39,614 nucleotides of DNA from Branchiostoma floridae. Its lineage: Eukaryota > Chordata > Leptocardii > Amphioxiformes > Branchiostomatidae. The translations under genes were made by a program, and so were the position numbers. Numbering within the stretch: position 1 is the first letter of the stretch; every line of letters begins with the position of its first letter. This document shows positions 11,716 to 21,863 of the stretch, piece after piece. The DNA lies in NCBI RefSeq assembly GCF_000003815.2, contig NC_049993.1, forward strand, positions 20,668,641-20,708,254, given 5' to 3'. The notes under the pieces were generated by a model. That model saw only the letters and a program-made list of their open reading frames with translations, was not told the DNA's origin and made no database searches.

Positions 11716-11717
11716 GA

Positions 11718-14700
11718 ATGGCGGATGTGAACCTTGGGAAGATGGTTTTCGCCATCATAGATTTCCTGAATGACCAGCTGCACTCAGGACAGCTGTCTGG
11801 GGATGCTGCAGAGAGCTTGGAAGGTGGGGAAAATCCGTTATGTCATTATTACACAGGATATCCTGAGATCTCCACATAAAACTTATCTGATCCGATCTCC
11901 ACCATAATTGAAAAGTGAAAAGTTGAATTTTAGAAATAATTAGAAATAGTTTTATCTTATGTCTGTTGAATTATGAAGCTTTACCTTGTATAAGTTAACT
12001 GTATTTCAACATGTCTTGTTGTAACCTATGCCTAGCCCGGTGTGGCAAACAAGTGGTCTTCAAATAATTAAAAAAATGTAGATAGCCCTAGGAAAAAAAT
12101 GTTGTGTTTCCAGACCTATGATAGAAAAACCTGCTGAGTAATAAAATTTTCTATCCACATACGTGAGATAGAAGGGCTCTATATAACATGTATCGCAGCA
12201 GCTAAGCCTAGCCCTTAATTGGGTGGCAGTGGAGTGACATAGTTTCCAGTCAGACTTAGAGTTTTTATTCAGCCTGCTTCCTTTTCAAGTTAGAGACTGC
12301 TTGTCCTATCTAATGAAGGGCAATGAACAATGTTTGTGTGTTGTAGCTAATGCCTTGACAGGTTTATTGTTTGTAACAAAGGTATAACATTATTTCTACA
12401 TGTTGTATTTCTCTCTCCAGTTGCGATCCAGTGTTTAGAGACAGCGTACGGTATCGAGTACAAGGATGCGGCGTGCGCAGCCAGGTTACACACCAAACCT
12501 CCGCTCTACGAGATGTTCTTAACTCACCTGAAGGGGCAAGGACAGGTAAGGGCACACACCTGTACAGACTCTTCTTAACTCACCTAAACATACAGGTAAG
12601 GTAACAAGCCTGCACAGACTCTTTTTAACTCACCTGACGGCAGAAGTAAGGTTACACACCTGTACAGACTCTTCATAACTCACCTTAAAGCAGAAGTAAG
12701 GGTACACACCTGTACAGACTCTTCTTAACTCACCTTAAAGCAAAACACAAGGCAGCGTGAAACCTTTTATTATTTTACGCAAAGTACCCCCAAAAGTCGA
12801 TTTACGAGTTGTTGGTATAGGCCTTCGTACCTACGAGCGGTGCCGGCAGATCATATTTCCGGCTAGCCGAGAATCCCGGGGACTCCCCGCCGCGGCCATT
12901 TTGCCTACATCCGGGTACTTCATGACGTCAGTGGGAGCAGATTCGTGCGTCGTCTGCTGTTCCACTCGCCATTTTGAAGGATCGCGTTTCACAACAAACC
13001 GGCCGGCGTTTCACAACAAACCGGCCGGCGCGCAGCGAAGCTGTGGCGATTCCGTAGGCACGTCAGTTTATTCCAGCGTCCGCTCACGTCCTGCCGAAAC
13101 GCGGAGGGAGGGAAACCATGCCGGTCTGCGTGGTGTGTAGGAACACCAACAAAAACACGAAGGGGATAAGCTTCCATCGCTTTCCCCGCTGGGAAGAAGA
13201 CAGGCTACAGAAATGGTTGGTCGCGGTTAGATCAAAGTTGCGACTGCCATGGACTCTCGAAAAGATCAAAGATAGTATCGCTACAAATAACAACGCCCGC
13301 GTCTGCTCGGATCATTTCTCGCCCAGCTGTTGCACCGACAACCAGAAGGCCAAATATGTGCCTTACAAAGTGCCAGCCAAAGTGATATCCAACGATGCAG
13401 TACCCACACAGTTTGGCCTGAAATCATCGCGCTCCTCATCCGAGTGTCAACGTGAAAAGAGAACGCGAATACAGGTATCCTACTGCTTTTTCTGCTTCAC
13501 GTTTATTCAAATTGTTATACATGTATATGCAAAAAATTGATTGAATCAGATATTTTGTGCTGTTCATTAATTTAAACTGTTAGACATTGTTTCTGGTTGA
13601 ATACATTTTTCATGGATCAAAAAAAAAATGTAAGAATTTATGATACCAAATGTCTGAAAACATGTTTTTAGCAATGTATATGAGACTTCTGACTGAACAA
13701 TTTTGTCAAGAATCATAAGCATAATAAGGCAGATGTTAATTTTAGATGTTAAGCTTGTTGAGGCTTGAAGGCTTTACCTCCCTTGGCTTTTCTATAGTGT
13801 TTTACCTTTTATGGGGTTGGGGTCAGAGGTGATTTATCAAATGAAAGGTTCATTTAGCTTTTGTGTAACCACAGTGAATCCCTATTTAATATGTTAGTTT
13901 TATCATTCCACATGAAATCAATTTTTTGTTTATGTCCATATTTCAGCTCCTGGAAGATTTGCTTCAGCCAAATTCTGAACAGCTCAAAATACCAGCACTT
14001 CCCACAAGTCCAAAACAAAGTACATTTCATTGTGAGAGCCAGGAACCAATGAATGAGGCAGCTGTTGAAGCAGGGCATTGTGGCAGTACTAGTGGTACAA
14101 ACCTCAGTGGGGAAGATCCTTCCAGCAGACTCACCAGTATGTTTCATACATACAGCAAGCCTCCATGTGACCAGCCTCCCAGGTTTGTAAATGCAAGTAC
14201 CCAAACAGACCTCGATGGTGACACTATTGCATCACTACTTTCCACTTCACGCCCCAAAACATGTGACACTGTGACATGTACATCACATCTTCCTTCCACA
14301 CCCAAGGTGATACCTAGAGGCTCTGTTTCATCACTGCCTTCCTCAACCCCCATTCTGAAACATAGTGATCTGGACCAATCATTCCTATCATCTCCAAGTG
14401 TAGTAGACATGAAAGACACTTCCTTCCATCCGTCAGATTTTACATCTGATTCAGAAAATGAAGAAGAGATTGACTGTGGTGAAGATGAGGGTGGGGATGA
14501 TGGAGAGGATGACTTCATTTCTGGAGATGATGACTCGCAGTACTATGTCGTGCACAAAGACAAGATTCGTGAAAGGTTTAAGACATGCCACTGTGGGGAA
14601 CCCTTATTGATCACAGAACAGTTCACAACTGGCTCCATGCTGACTGTCAAGTACGAGTGTACCAGTTTTCACAGAGGGACCTGGGAATCCCAGCCGAAGG

Positions 14701-17700
14701 TTGGACGTATGGCAGAGGGCAACCTCTTGACATCTGCAGCTATACTTTTTGCTGGGGGAAGTTATCAGAAATTCAGTGACATCTGTAATACTCTAAAACT
14801 GAAACTGTTTTCCGAGACGTACTTCATGAATGTCCAAAGGACATTCCTCCTACCTGCCATCAATGATTTCTACATATCACAACAGGAATTCACCCTTGAT
14901 GCATTCCGTAATGCAGGCACAGAAAGTCCTGAAGATCAAATCCAGGTCACTCTCCTAGGTGATGGGAGATGCGACACTCCTGGGCACAACGCAAAATACT
15001 GTTCTTACAGTCTAATGGAGGAAACGTCACAACTCATCCTCGACTTCCAACTAGTACAGGTTAGCGAGACAACAAGCTCTAATGCTATGGAAAGGTTGGG
15101 TTTTGAAAGGTCGCTGGACTTCCTGGAAGAGGAGGGAATCAAGATAGACTGCATTGTAACGGACCGGCACCGGGGAGTGGGGGCTGTCCTGAAGAAGAGA
15201 CGTGACATCAACCACCAATTTGATCTCTTCCACTTTGCAAAATCCATTACGAAGAAGCTAACGCAAGAGGCCAGCCGAAGAGCAAAGAAAGACCTTGGCC
15301 CGTGGATAAAATTCATTGTGAATCATCTGTGGCATATCTCAGATACCTGCCAAGGAGATGATGTGGTAAGAAGAAAATTACAATTGAAAAAATATATACA
15401 ATAAAATTGAAGTTGATATTGTATTGCCTTAGACTTAGTGTACCTATCAACATGGAAGTCAATATTTCTCTATTATATCATTGCTTGTATGCATGGTTTA
15501 ATGTGACAGAAGCATTCCTTTGAATTAACAGTTCTTTATTCATTGCAGCTCCTCCAAGAGAAATGGCTGTCCATGTTGAAACACATTGGCAACATCCATG
15601 TGTTTCCTGAAAACAGCATCTTCACCCGGTGTGCCCACCCTCATCTAGACAGAGCCGACACAGATGACATCATGTGGTTGCGGCCAGGGTCCCCCCCACA
15701 TCAGGCGTTGTACAACATCGCAACTAACAAAACACTGCTTAAAGACTTGTCACACTTGACAGGCTTCAAGCACACAGGTAATTAGATACTATTATTTTAT
15801 CATGTGCATTTGCTCTAAATGTGGACTGGGTTTAAGCATACACATTTACTTGAACCTGCACAAGAACATGAAAATTGTATATTAGTACTAGTAATGTCAT
15901 AGATGAAATTCTGATTTCTTACAATATGAGTAGAGATGGGTTTTGATAATTCTATATCATAGCATTGGGAATGTAAAAAAAATCACTTTGCTGTATCATA
16001 ATGCATAAAACAGGAAATTGTCAATTCAAAAACAAAAATATACATGTACACTTTCTTTCTTTTTGTTCTACAGGGACTGTGGAGGTGTTTCACTCCATGC
16101 TTCTGAAGTATGCACCGAAAAGGCAGCACTACTTTTTCCATGGAATGAAGGGGAGGTTGCAGCTAGCAGTACTTGACCACAACGAAAACGTGCTGAGAGA
16201 GCAGGCAAAGACACTTGAAGGTACAGACATAACTGTGGAGATTTGTCCTCTTTATATTAAGTCAACCTCTCTTTATCTGCATCACAACAATTGTATGCAG
16301 CTACTCCTCTTCTAAACATTTCAAGTGTACCATATATTCTATATAGAATGATGGCTCTCATCTATATATTTTTTGTAATATATCTATTATAGTTTATTGC
16401 TTATACATGTATCCATGAATTGTTAATTGCCAGGAGACAAAAGACTCATTTCTTATATTTTGTATTACTATCACACACCCACCCCAAAACACACTACACA
16501 CACGTGTAAAGCATTAGAGATACATGTAGTTGAGAAACTTAACAATGCTATAGTATAACTTTTTTTTTAAATACAACAGTTACTGTTTTATGATCCATAT
16601 AACTTTCCTCATTTGTCATACTACAGATGAGGCTAGAAGCTCTGCTGCCTTCTCTAAGAGAACGAAGCGCTGGGTCTACAGAAGGCTATTCGAGGGGAAA
16701 ACGTATGAATTCAGGGAGTACCTGATGGCAGATGTGGTGCGAAGGCAGGCCGGCGAGTGGCCAGTACAAGTGTGGCAAGGCGGTGCTGCCAGATCCGGGC
16801 CCTGACATCTCTGGAAACATTGCTCCAGAGGAGCGTGGTGACAAGCAAGCAATCATTGATGGTTACATGACTCATTTCGGACTCCGCTAGCTTTACATAC
16901 TCAGAGCATAATATCAATAGTACTGTTTTCACTGTAGATGGAGGCAAGTTCCATAACACTGTAACACTGTACTGTTTATTCCTCTTATGGATGTCCACCA
17001 CTGGGGTCCATCCGAGTGTATATGCATAATGGTTTCTCTGGGTGTATAGAGCCCAGGATAACCCTACCTGCCTGTTTGGAGTTTCTTCAGTTTGTCTATG
17101 TAAGCCTTGCTGCCTTGGTCCCAGACAGTACTGCAGTACTGTAAGTGTGGAAGGAAAAGGGATGTACAGTATATATTGTCAGTAAGGCTTGTCTGTTGAT
17201 GAAAGGCTTCAGGCACTTCATGATACCGATAGCTTGCGAGAGTTTCTTTGTGATATGAATGATATGATCATTCCACCATAGAGCACTGTCAAGGACTACA
17301 CCTAAGTAGTTAAATGTGTTAACCTAGTCAAGGTTTGATTCTGGTGATGCGAGATGCAATTTAATATTTGTAGCTTATATTATAAAAATTTATAGGAAGG
17401 AGAGATTTAATTTACATGGTTGAATAGCAGTAGTGTATGAATATTGGAATATGATGAATATGATGATGTTAGAATGTGATGATATTAGAATAAGATTTTG
17501 TATGCTATTATTAATCATTGTTAAAGCATGCACAGAAAGTGGCACACAACTCTGAGATCCCTTTAATATATAACATTGGTACTTTGCATACATCTTTCCT
17601 ACTGAACTTTTAACACTGTTAATGTTACATGTATTAGAATTAGTTACTGTTTACTTATCTATTCTGGTACATTCTGTATTACAGAATTTAAAATGCACGA

Positions 17701-20656
17701 TGAACGACTCCCTTCATCTTAGCAAATGTCACACAACAAGAACAAGAATAAATAGGTGGCCGACATAAAACTTGAATGTTTGTGTTATATATCATATTAA
17801 ACTCTTAGAGTCAATTTTACAATACCAAGCGGGTGTTTCTTGCCTTTTCTTCCAACATTTTGGAAATCTTTATAACATTCTAATTGTAATAAGTAACTTT
17901 TTAGAACTGTTATAACATCACTGATCACATGTTCCAACAATAACATGTACAAAAACACATAGATGTTTCTAGATGTTTCTAAATTGTTCTAAATAAAGAG
18001 ATATTTGTACCATTACCTTCCCAATATTTCTAACATATCCAGATAGGTTCAAACATTTTCAAACTTTCACTTTTAATTGTTTGAACAATTTAGAACTTGA
18101 GTGACTGAAATATTCGTCTATCTAGAATAGTTTAAACTTAATACAAATATTATATCAAAACCCTCTCGCTGACTGGGAATTGACTTTAACGCCGAGCTTC
18201 ATAGATGAAATCATACACCTCATCGGCCTCTAGGAAGCCCCTATAATGTTCGCGTTTCTTCTCTGGATAGGCGTCTCGGATGGCCCAGACCACACACGAC
18301 GGGATGACTCGTCTGATGTGCGTGCCGAGTCTCTCGTGCAGCCAGTAGGTGCACTGGCGATACGCTTGCATCCGGTAGGTGCGATGAAGGATGGGATCCC
18401 CCAGAGCTTCCCTCAGGTTTTCCACGCGCGCCAGAAGTGCCGAACGAAGCACGGTCTTGTTGATATTGTTGGCGTGGAAGTCCTCGTGCTCAACTAAACA
18501 CAAAATGCCGTCACCAACGCCTTTCTTCTCCGCCTCTGTCAGATCATGACAGCACACACATTCCCGGACGGACGGCATCGGCTGGCAGTTCGTGCACCGG
18601 CACCAGGTGAACTGCTCCAGCCGCCAGTTCTCTGTTTCTACATCCACCCCGTCCCACTCTGAAACAGTCATGCTCTCCAACAGCTCCGGCTCAGACGGGC
18701 GGGGATACCGGGGTTCGAGGTCGTGGGCGGACTACACTGAAGCTCCCGTCCCCAGTCCCAGATCTTTCACGATCGCTGCGCCCGAGGTGAAAATTGTAAG
18801 CTATGGGGCCGAGGCTCATCCCAGCGATTTCCTCTTCGAGACCTGGCTCCATACTGCACCACACTGCTCCCTGGACGCTGGAATAAACTGACGTGCCTAC
18901 GGAATCGCCACAGCTTCGCTGCGCGCCGGCCGGTTTGTTGTGAAACGCCGGCCGGTTTGTTGTGAAACGCGATCCTTCAAAATGGCGAGTGGAACAGCAG
19001 ACGACGCACGAATCTGCTCCCACTGACGTCATGAAGTACCCGGATGTAGGCAAAATGGCCGCGGCGGGGAGTCCCCGGGATTCTCGGCTAGCCGGAAATA
19101 TGATCTGCCGGCACCGCTCGTAGGTACGAAGGCCTATACCAACAACTCGTAAATCGACTTTTGGGGGTACTTTGCGTAAAATAATAAAAGGTTTCACGCT
19201 GCCTTGTGTTTTGCTTTAACACACAGGTAAGGTCACAGACCCTTCTTAACTCTTCTTAATGCACAGGTAAGGGTACACACCTGTACAGACTCTTCTTAAC
19301 TCACCTTAACAATGACAATGACAATGACAATGACAATAATAGTGCACAGGTAAGGTCACACACCTGTACATATTCTTTGTAACTCACCTTAATGTACAGG
19401 TAAGGGTATACCTTAAACACACCATTTACACACCTATACACAGAATGCTTTTTAGCTCACCTGAAAAGGCAGGTGCATTTTGTTAGGGTACACACCGTTC
19501 TAAGGCTTGTTTCCATATACCATGACCCGAGTGGTTGCTTTGCTTGAAATCTGTGGATAGATGCTGAATCAGCACCAAGGACAGGGGCAATCACTACATG
19601 CAGTTTGACATTTGCTATCAATCTTTCTTTTGATTTAAATGTTCAAGGCCCACATTGTAATAATCCCTTTCTTTGTTTATGCCTACATAGACAGACGGTG
19701 TGAGCCCCACAAGGGAGCGCCCCCTACAGATGAAGGAGGAAACTGCAGCAGCAAATGCGTCGCCTGCACCCGGAGTGTTATCAGAGGAGGACAAGGCCAA
19801 AGCTGAACAGCTGAAAAATGAAGGTATAGAAAAACGACTCACTCTTATTTTTTGCTGTAGGATCGGAGACGTTTTTCCTTCTGCTTACTTTGGTTTCCAA
19901 TCATAGTCCTTGAAAAAAAAAACACATTAGGGTTGTTAGTTAGGTATTAACTTAGTTAAAAAGAAATAATTTTATGTTATGTCTCTCAAAGAATTTTATA
20001 CTCCTCGCAAAGAAGGCCAGGGTCAGCAAGTTTTTGCTGGTGTCAGTCAGGTAGCCAGAAACAACATTTTTGTTTTTGCTAAGCCTTATTGTATTAAATA
20101 GATTTTAACTACATTTTTGTAGTTTATAGTTTTGATAGCTTGTAATTTTCATTGTAGGTAATGCCCATATGAAGGCAGAGAGGTACCAGCCTGCTGTAGA
20201 CAGCTACACCAGCGCGATCACAGTCAACGGCAACAACGCTGTCTACTACTGTAACCGGTAGGTTCAAATTTCTTTCTTTCTGTGTGAGAATGTCATCTAA
20301 TCTGAACATATTCAAATGATCAGCTACAGTACTAGTGGTACAGGTCTTCCTTGGCAGGATTGAGTGTATTCTGTGTACATGATTTTGTAACAGCCTATTG
20401 TAACACTTTTTACAATCTGAAAGAAAATGTATACTTCCTGCTTATACATAGGTATGTGAGTGGAAGCTTAGTTTATGCCAATATTCGATTCGGTTTAAAC
20501 AGAGTTTAGTTCTTGTAATAGGTTATCATCCATTCATGTTGTTCCTGCCAGAGCTGCAGCTTATAGCAAACTCCTGGAGCATCAGAAGTCCCTAGAAGAC
20601 TGTCAGAGAGCCGTCGAGATCGACCCCACATACAGCAAGGCTTACGGAAGACTGGG
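11718..20656 (+). CDS. SGTA: SGTA/SGT co-chaperone, 5' part only (exons 1-5)
   Basis: Coding exons 11718-11823, 12421-12545, 19691-19823, 20158-20257 and 20552-20656 join in frame with GT-AG borders to give 189 codons plus two bases. Residues 1-77 match the SGTA N-terminal homodimerisation domain ([20 protein letters not shown]), the part that binds the UBL4A/GET system in other animals. A charged linker leads to the TPR region from about residue 109, with [28 protein letters not shown] and YSKAYGRLG as TPR signatures. The reading frame stops at a donor at the start of TPR3; the rest of the TPRs and the Gln-rich C-terminus were not found before the TRIM cluster. SGTA handles tail-anchored and mislocalised membrane proteins with HSP70/BAG6. 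Intron 2 (about 7.1 kb) carries the Kolobok transposon. Confidence 0.88.
12546..12734 (+). repeat. 50-bp minisatellite made of the SGTA exon-2 donor, left part
   Basis: The exon-2 end and its donor (ACAG|GTAAGG at 12545/12546) are followed by copies whose GTAAG begins at 12596, 12646 and 12696, an exact 50-bp period. Each unit reads roughly CTTCTTAACTCACCT, a short linker ending in CAG or GAA, GTAAGG, then ACACACCTGTACAGACT. The segment CTTAACTCACCTGAA is coding in the first copy, so the array grew from the exon-intron boundary. It continues beyond the Kolobok insertion. Confidence 0.9.
12739..13081 (+). repeat. Left terminal inverted repeat of the Kolobok (343 bp), with promoter-like sites
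   Basis: Matches 18873-19215 in inverted orientation over its full 343 bp with no difference that I could see. It holds a palindromic CRE, TGACGTCA (12923-12930), an ETS-like ACATCCGG (12907-12914), two GCCATTTTG YY1-like sites and a direct tandem repeat of GCGTTTCACAACAAACCGGCCG. The THAP transposase start lies 36 bp inside its inner edge, so the TIR probably contains the transposase promoter. ORFs of about 100 codons within it are open by chance. Confidence 0.9.
13118..16805 (+). CDS. Kolobok transposase, THAP zinc finger plus DDE-type domain
   Basis: Exons 13118-13474, 13947-15365, 15549-15777, 16074-16220 and 16627-16805 splice in frame (GT-AG) to 776 residues. Residues 1-90 form a C2CH THAP DNA-binding domain (C4, C7, C63, H66, with the RFP, W33 and VPYKVP positions). 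A low-complexity acidic linker follows (about 300-325, [12 protein letters not shown] type). The catalytic part contains [16 protein letters not shown] (D458), [11 protein letters not shown] (D525) and [16 protein letters not shown] (E672), my candidates for the DDE triad, followed by a C-terminal basic segment. It would bind the TIRs in the nucleus and cut at TTAA. Every exon is open, so the protein may be active. The triad assignment is by pattern, not structure. Confidence 0.85.
16806..18185. other. Kolobok interior between its two genes
   Basis: AT-rich sequence separating the convergent transposase and ballast genes. Apart from the LINE fragment at 16984-17345 nothing coding is recognised. 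Both genes should end their transcripts here. Confidence 0.5.
16984..17345 (-). pseudogene. LINE reverse-transcriptase C-terminal fragment inside the Kolobok
   Basis: On the minus strand, frame pieces read [36 protein letters not shown], then after a frameshift [27 protein letters not shown] and finally LGWTPVVDI. This order is the thumb/C-terminal part of non-LTR reverse transcriptases of the Jockey/CR1 type. Frameshifts show it is dead. It must have been captured by an ancestor of this transposon or inserted into it. Confidence 0.75.
18186..18671 (-). CDS. Ballast-domain (P2X7 C-terminal-like) zinc protein carried by the Kolobok
   Basis: From the ATG at 18671 the frame gives 161 residues. 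It contains the full signature of the cysteine-rich ballast domain known from the P2X7 receptor tail: WCRCTNC, ECVCC, a variable middle, AYRQCTYW, then [17 protein letters not shown] and YRGF at the end. In P2X7 the equivalent Cys/His residues bind zinc and the domain binds guanine nucleotide; free-standing ballast proteins occur in invertebrates. There is no P2X channel part here. The frame is open upstream to 18731, and another frame with its own ATG (18852, [21 protein letters not shown]) ends at 18691, so the true N-terminus may need a small intron or a corrected frameshift. It converges on the transposase and likely uses the right TIR as promoter. Its role for the transposon is unknown. 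Confidence 0.82.
   Translation of the reverse strand: MTVSEWDGVDVETENWRLEQFTWCRCTNCQPMPSVRECVCCHDLTEAEKKGVGDGILCLVEHEDFHANNINKTVLRSALLARVENLREALGDPILHRTYRMQAYRQCTYWLHERLGTHIRRVIPSCVVWAIRDAYPEKKREHYRGFLEADEVYDFIYEARR
18873..19215 (-). repeat. Right terminal inverted repeat of the Kolobok (343 bp)
   Basis: Exact inverted partner of the left TIR, including the CRE, the YY1-like sites and the doubled GCGTTTCACAACAAACCGGCCG. Divergence from the left copy begins sharply after GCGTCC. It is placed to drive the ballast gene inward. Confidence 0.9.
19220..19500 (+). repeat. 50-bp minisatellite of the SGTA exon-2 donor, right part
   Basis: The host array resumes after the right TTAA with CAG|GTAAGG copies at 19227, 19267, 19350 and 19400, plus a decayed one near 19480. 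Allowing for the transposon, the first of these is in exact 50-bp register with the copies before 12735. A short ACAATG repeat (about 19309-19338) expands one unit. Confidence 0.88.
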
Positions 20657-21045
20657 GTAGGTAACGCTGCTTGTCTTGTGAAAGTAAAGAGTGAAAGTGA
20701 TAATGAATCAGTTTAGCTGATCAGAAGTGAATTCAGTTAAGATCTCCACTGGTTGTGACAGAGAAGACTATTATAATAGAATACACGTGTATTTGTACAA
20801 TTTCTTAATTACAGGTTCATTGTACCAGGGAAATTCCCTTGGCTTCTTTCAAGTTTTTTAGGTTGGGGTAGGTACAAATGTAACTCTGCTTGTCTCGTGA
20901 AAGTGAAAATGATTTTGAACCAGTTTAGCTCAAGTGAACTCAATTGACAGTTGAGCTACTCTTCTGCTGGTCATGACAGAGAGGACAGACGCTATGCACA
21001 GTATTTACAGGTTCATTGTACCGGGGAAACTCCCCTAGCTCTTTT
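20653..21045 (+). repeat. Duplicated SGTA exon-5 donor segment with SINE-like blocks
   Basis: GGGGTAGGTA...CTGCTTGTCTTGTGAAAGT after exon 5 (20655 on) is repeated, diverged, from about 20867 (GGGGTAGGTAC...CTGCTTGTCTCGTGAAAGT). Each copy is followed by the interspersed block also found in the ABHD10 introns (GACAGAGAAGAC or GACAGAGAGGAC, then ACAGGTTCATTGTACC near 20812 and 21007). The unit is about 213 bp. Confidence 0.7.
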
Positions 21046-21769
21046 CTTACCAGGAGTTTTTTTACAGAGGACTGCGTGTCTAGCTGTGGCAAACCTAAAT
21101 GGCAAATGGCGCAGGCATGAGCATTTTATGTTGTACGGTGGTCTGGGGGCATTCATCCCCTGGAAATTTTTGATACAAATTACAGCATAGATGCTTACAT
21201 TCTTTTATGTCAAGTGCACATTCCTTTACCTAGTTTTACAACATTGTGATAATACACTACTTGACAAGTTCTCTTCTTTGCTAGTTTGAGCTAATGAAGA
21301 TTTGTTAAGAAGGTAGTCCACTCTGCATGCTTGATTGTATCAGTATGCTGTACATCTATATACCTGACACCTGGGTTAGAAACCAAACAGGAAAGTATGT
21401 GGTTCACTTTAATTCTACATAAGGACAACAGTTAGCCAGTTACTCTAACTTCTTCTGCAAATTAAGGGTTAATAAATTCTGTGTTTATGGTGACTGGAGG
21501 TCTAGTCAGTTCCAATAACCACATTATCAAATAGTCTTGATTCATTTTGTTATTAAAAGCTAGCTAAAATTTAGTAAATATAGAGTCTACCACCCTCCCA
21601 TACTGTTTGAAGGTATGAACAAGTGGTCATGTCTTCAGTATGTTCCAACTGGTTTATAGTCAAATTGTAACAAACATTTAAGTTGCCTGCTGAAAGTTCA
21701 ATTTTCTGTGTAGAAGCAACATTGAAGTCCTGTATGTTCAAATACTAGTAATTGTTCTGCCCTCTATCA
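21046..21769. other. Non-coding stretch between SGTA exon 5 and TRIM copy 1
   Basis: No exon continuing the SGTA TPR frame was found and no other gene is recognised. Confidence 0.5.
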
Positions 21770-21863
21770 ACCCCAAATATTGGACTAGTCCAGAGCAAAC
21801 ATGTTGTAATCTGGACTTTGACATGGGGCGGGGCTGCCACATAAGCAGGAAGCAGTGTGAATC
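21770..21863 (+). promoter_or_regulatory. Class A proximal promoter of TRIM-NHL copy 1
   Basis: Shares with 27858-27945 (upstream of copy 3) the blocks AAATATTGGACTAGTCCAGAG, CTGGACTTTGAC, GGGCG and GGCTGCCACATAAGCA ending at the start codon. The perfect 12-bp palindrome TGGACTAGTCCA lies at 21781-21792. Conservation between paralogs and position suggest a core promoter; the factor is unknown. Confidence 0.6.

Larger units (their letters stand above)
12735..19219. mobile_element. Kolobok-type DNA transposon in SGTA intron 2, with TTAA target duplications
   Basis: The element itself is 12739-19215 (6,477 bp). It is flanked by TTAA at 12735-12738 and 19216-19219 and begins AGCAAAACACAAGGC, ending in the exact reverse complement. 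Removing it and one TTAA restores the 50-bp period of the host minisatellite, which proves the boundaries. TTAA duplications together with a THAP-domain DDE transposase define the Kolobok superfamily; piggyBac shares TTAA but not this transposase. It contains a spliced transposase gene (plus), a ballast-domain ORF (minus) and a LINE fragment. The near-perfect TIRs and open frames indicate a young, possibly autonomous copy. Confidence 0.9.

Noticed and set aside
12757-13140. 127-codon ORF, and its twin at 18691-19197
   Set aside because: Both lie in the identical Kolobok TIRs; the shared frame is chance, although the inner end of the twin may hold the ballast start.
12735-19219. piggyBac assignment from TTAA duplications
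   Set aside because: The transposase has a THAP finger and the GDGRCD / TDRH signature, which fit Kolobok rather than piggyBac.
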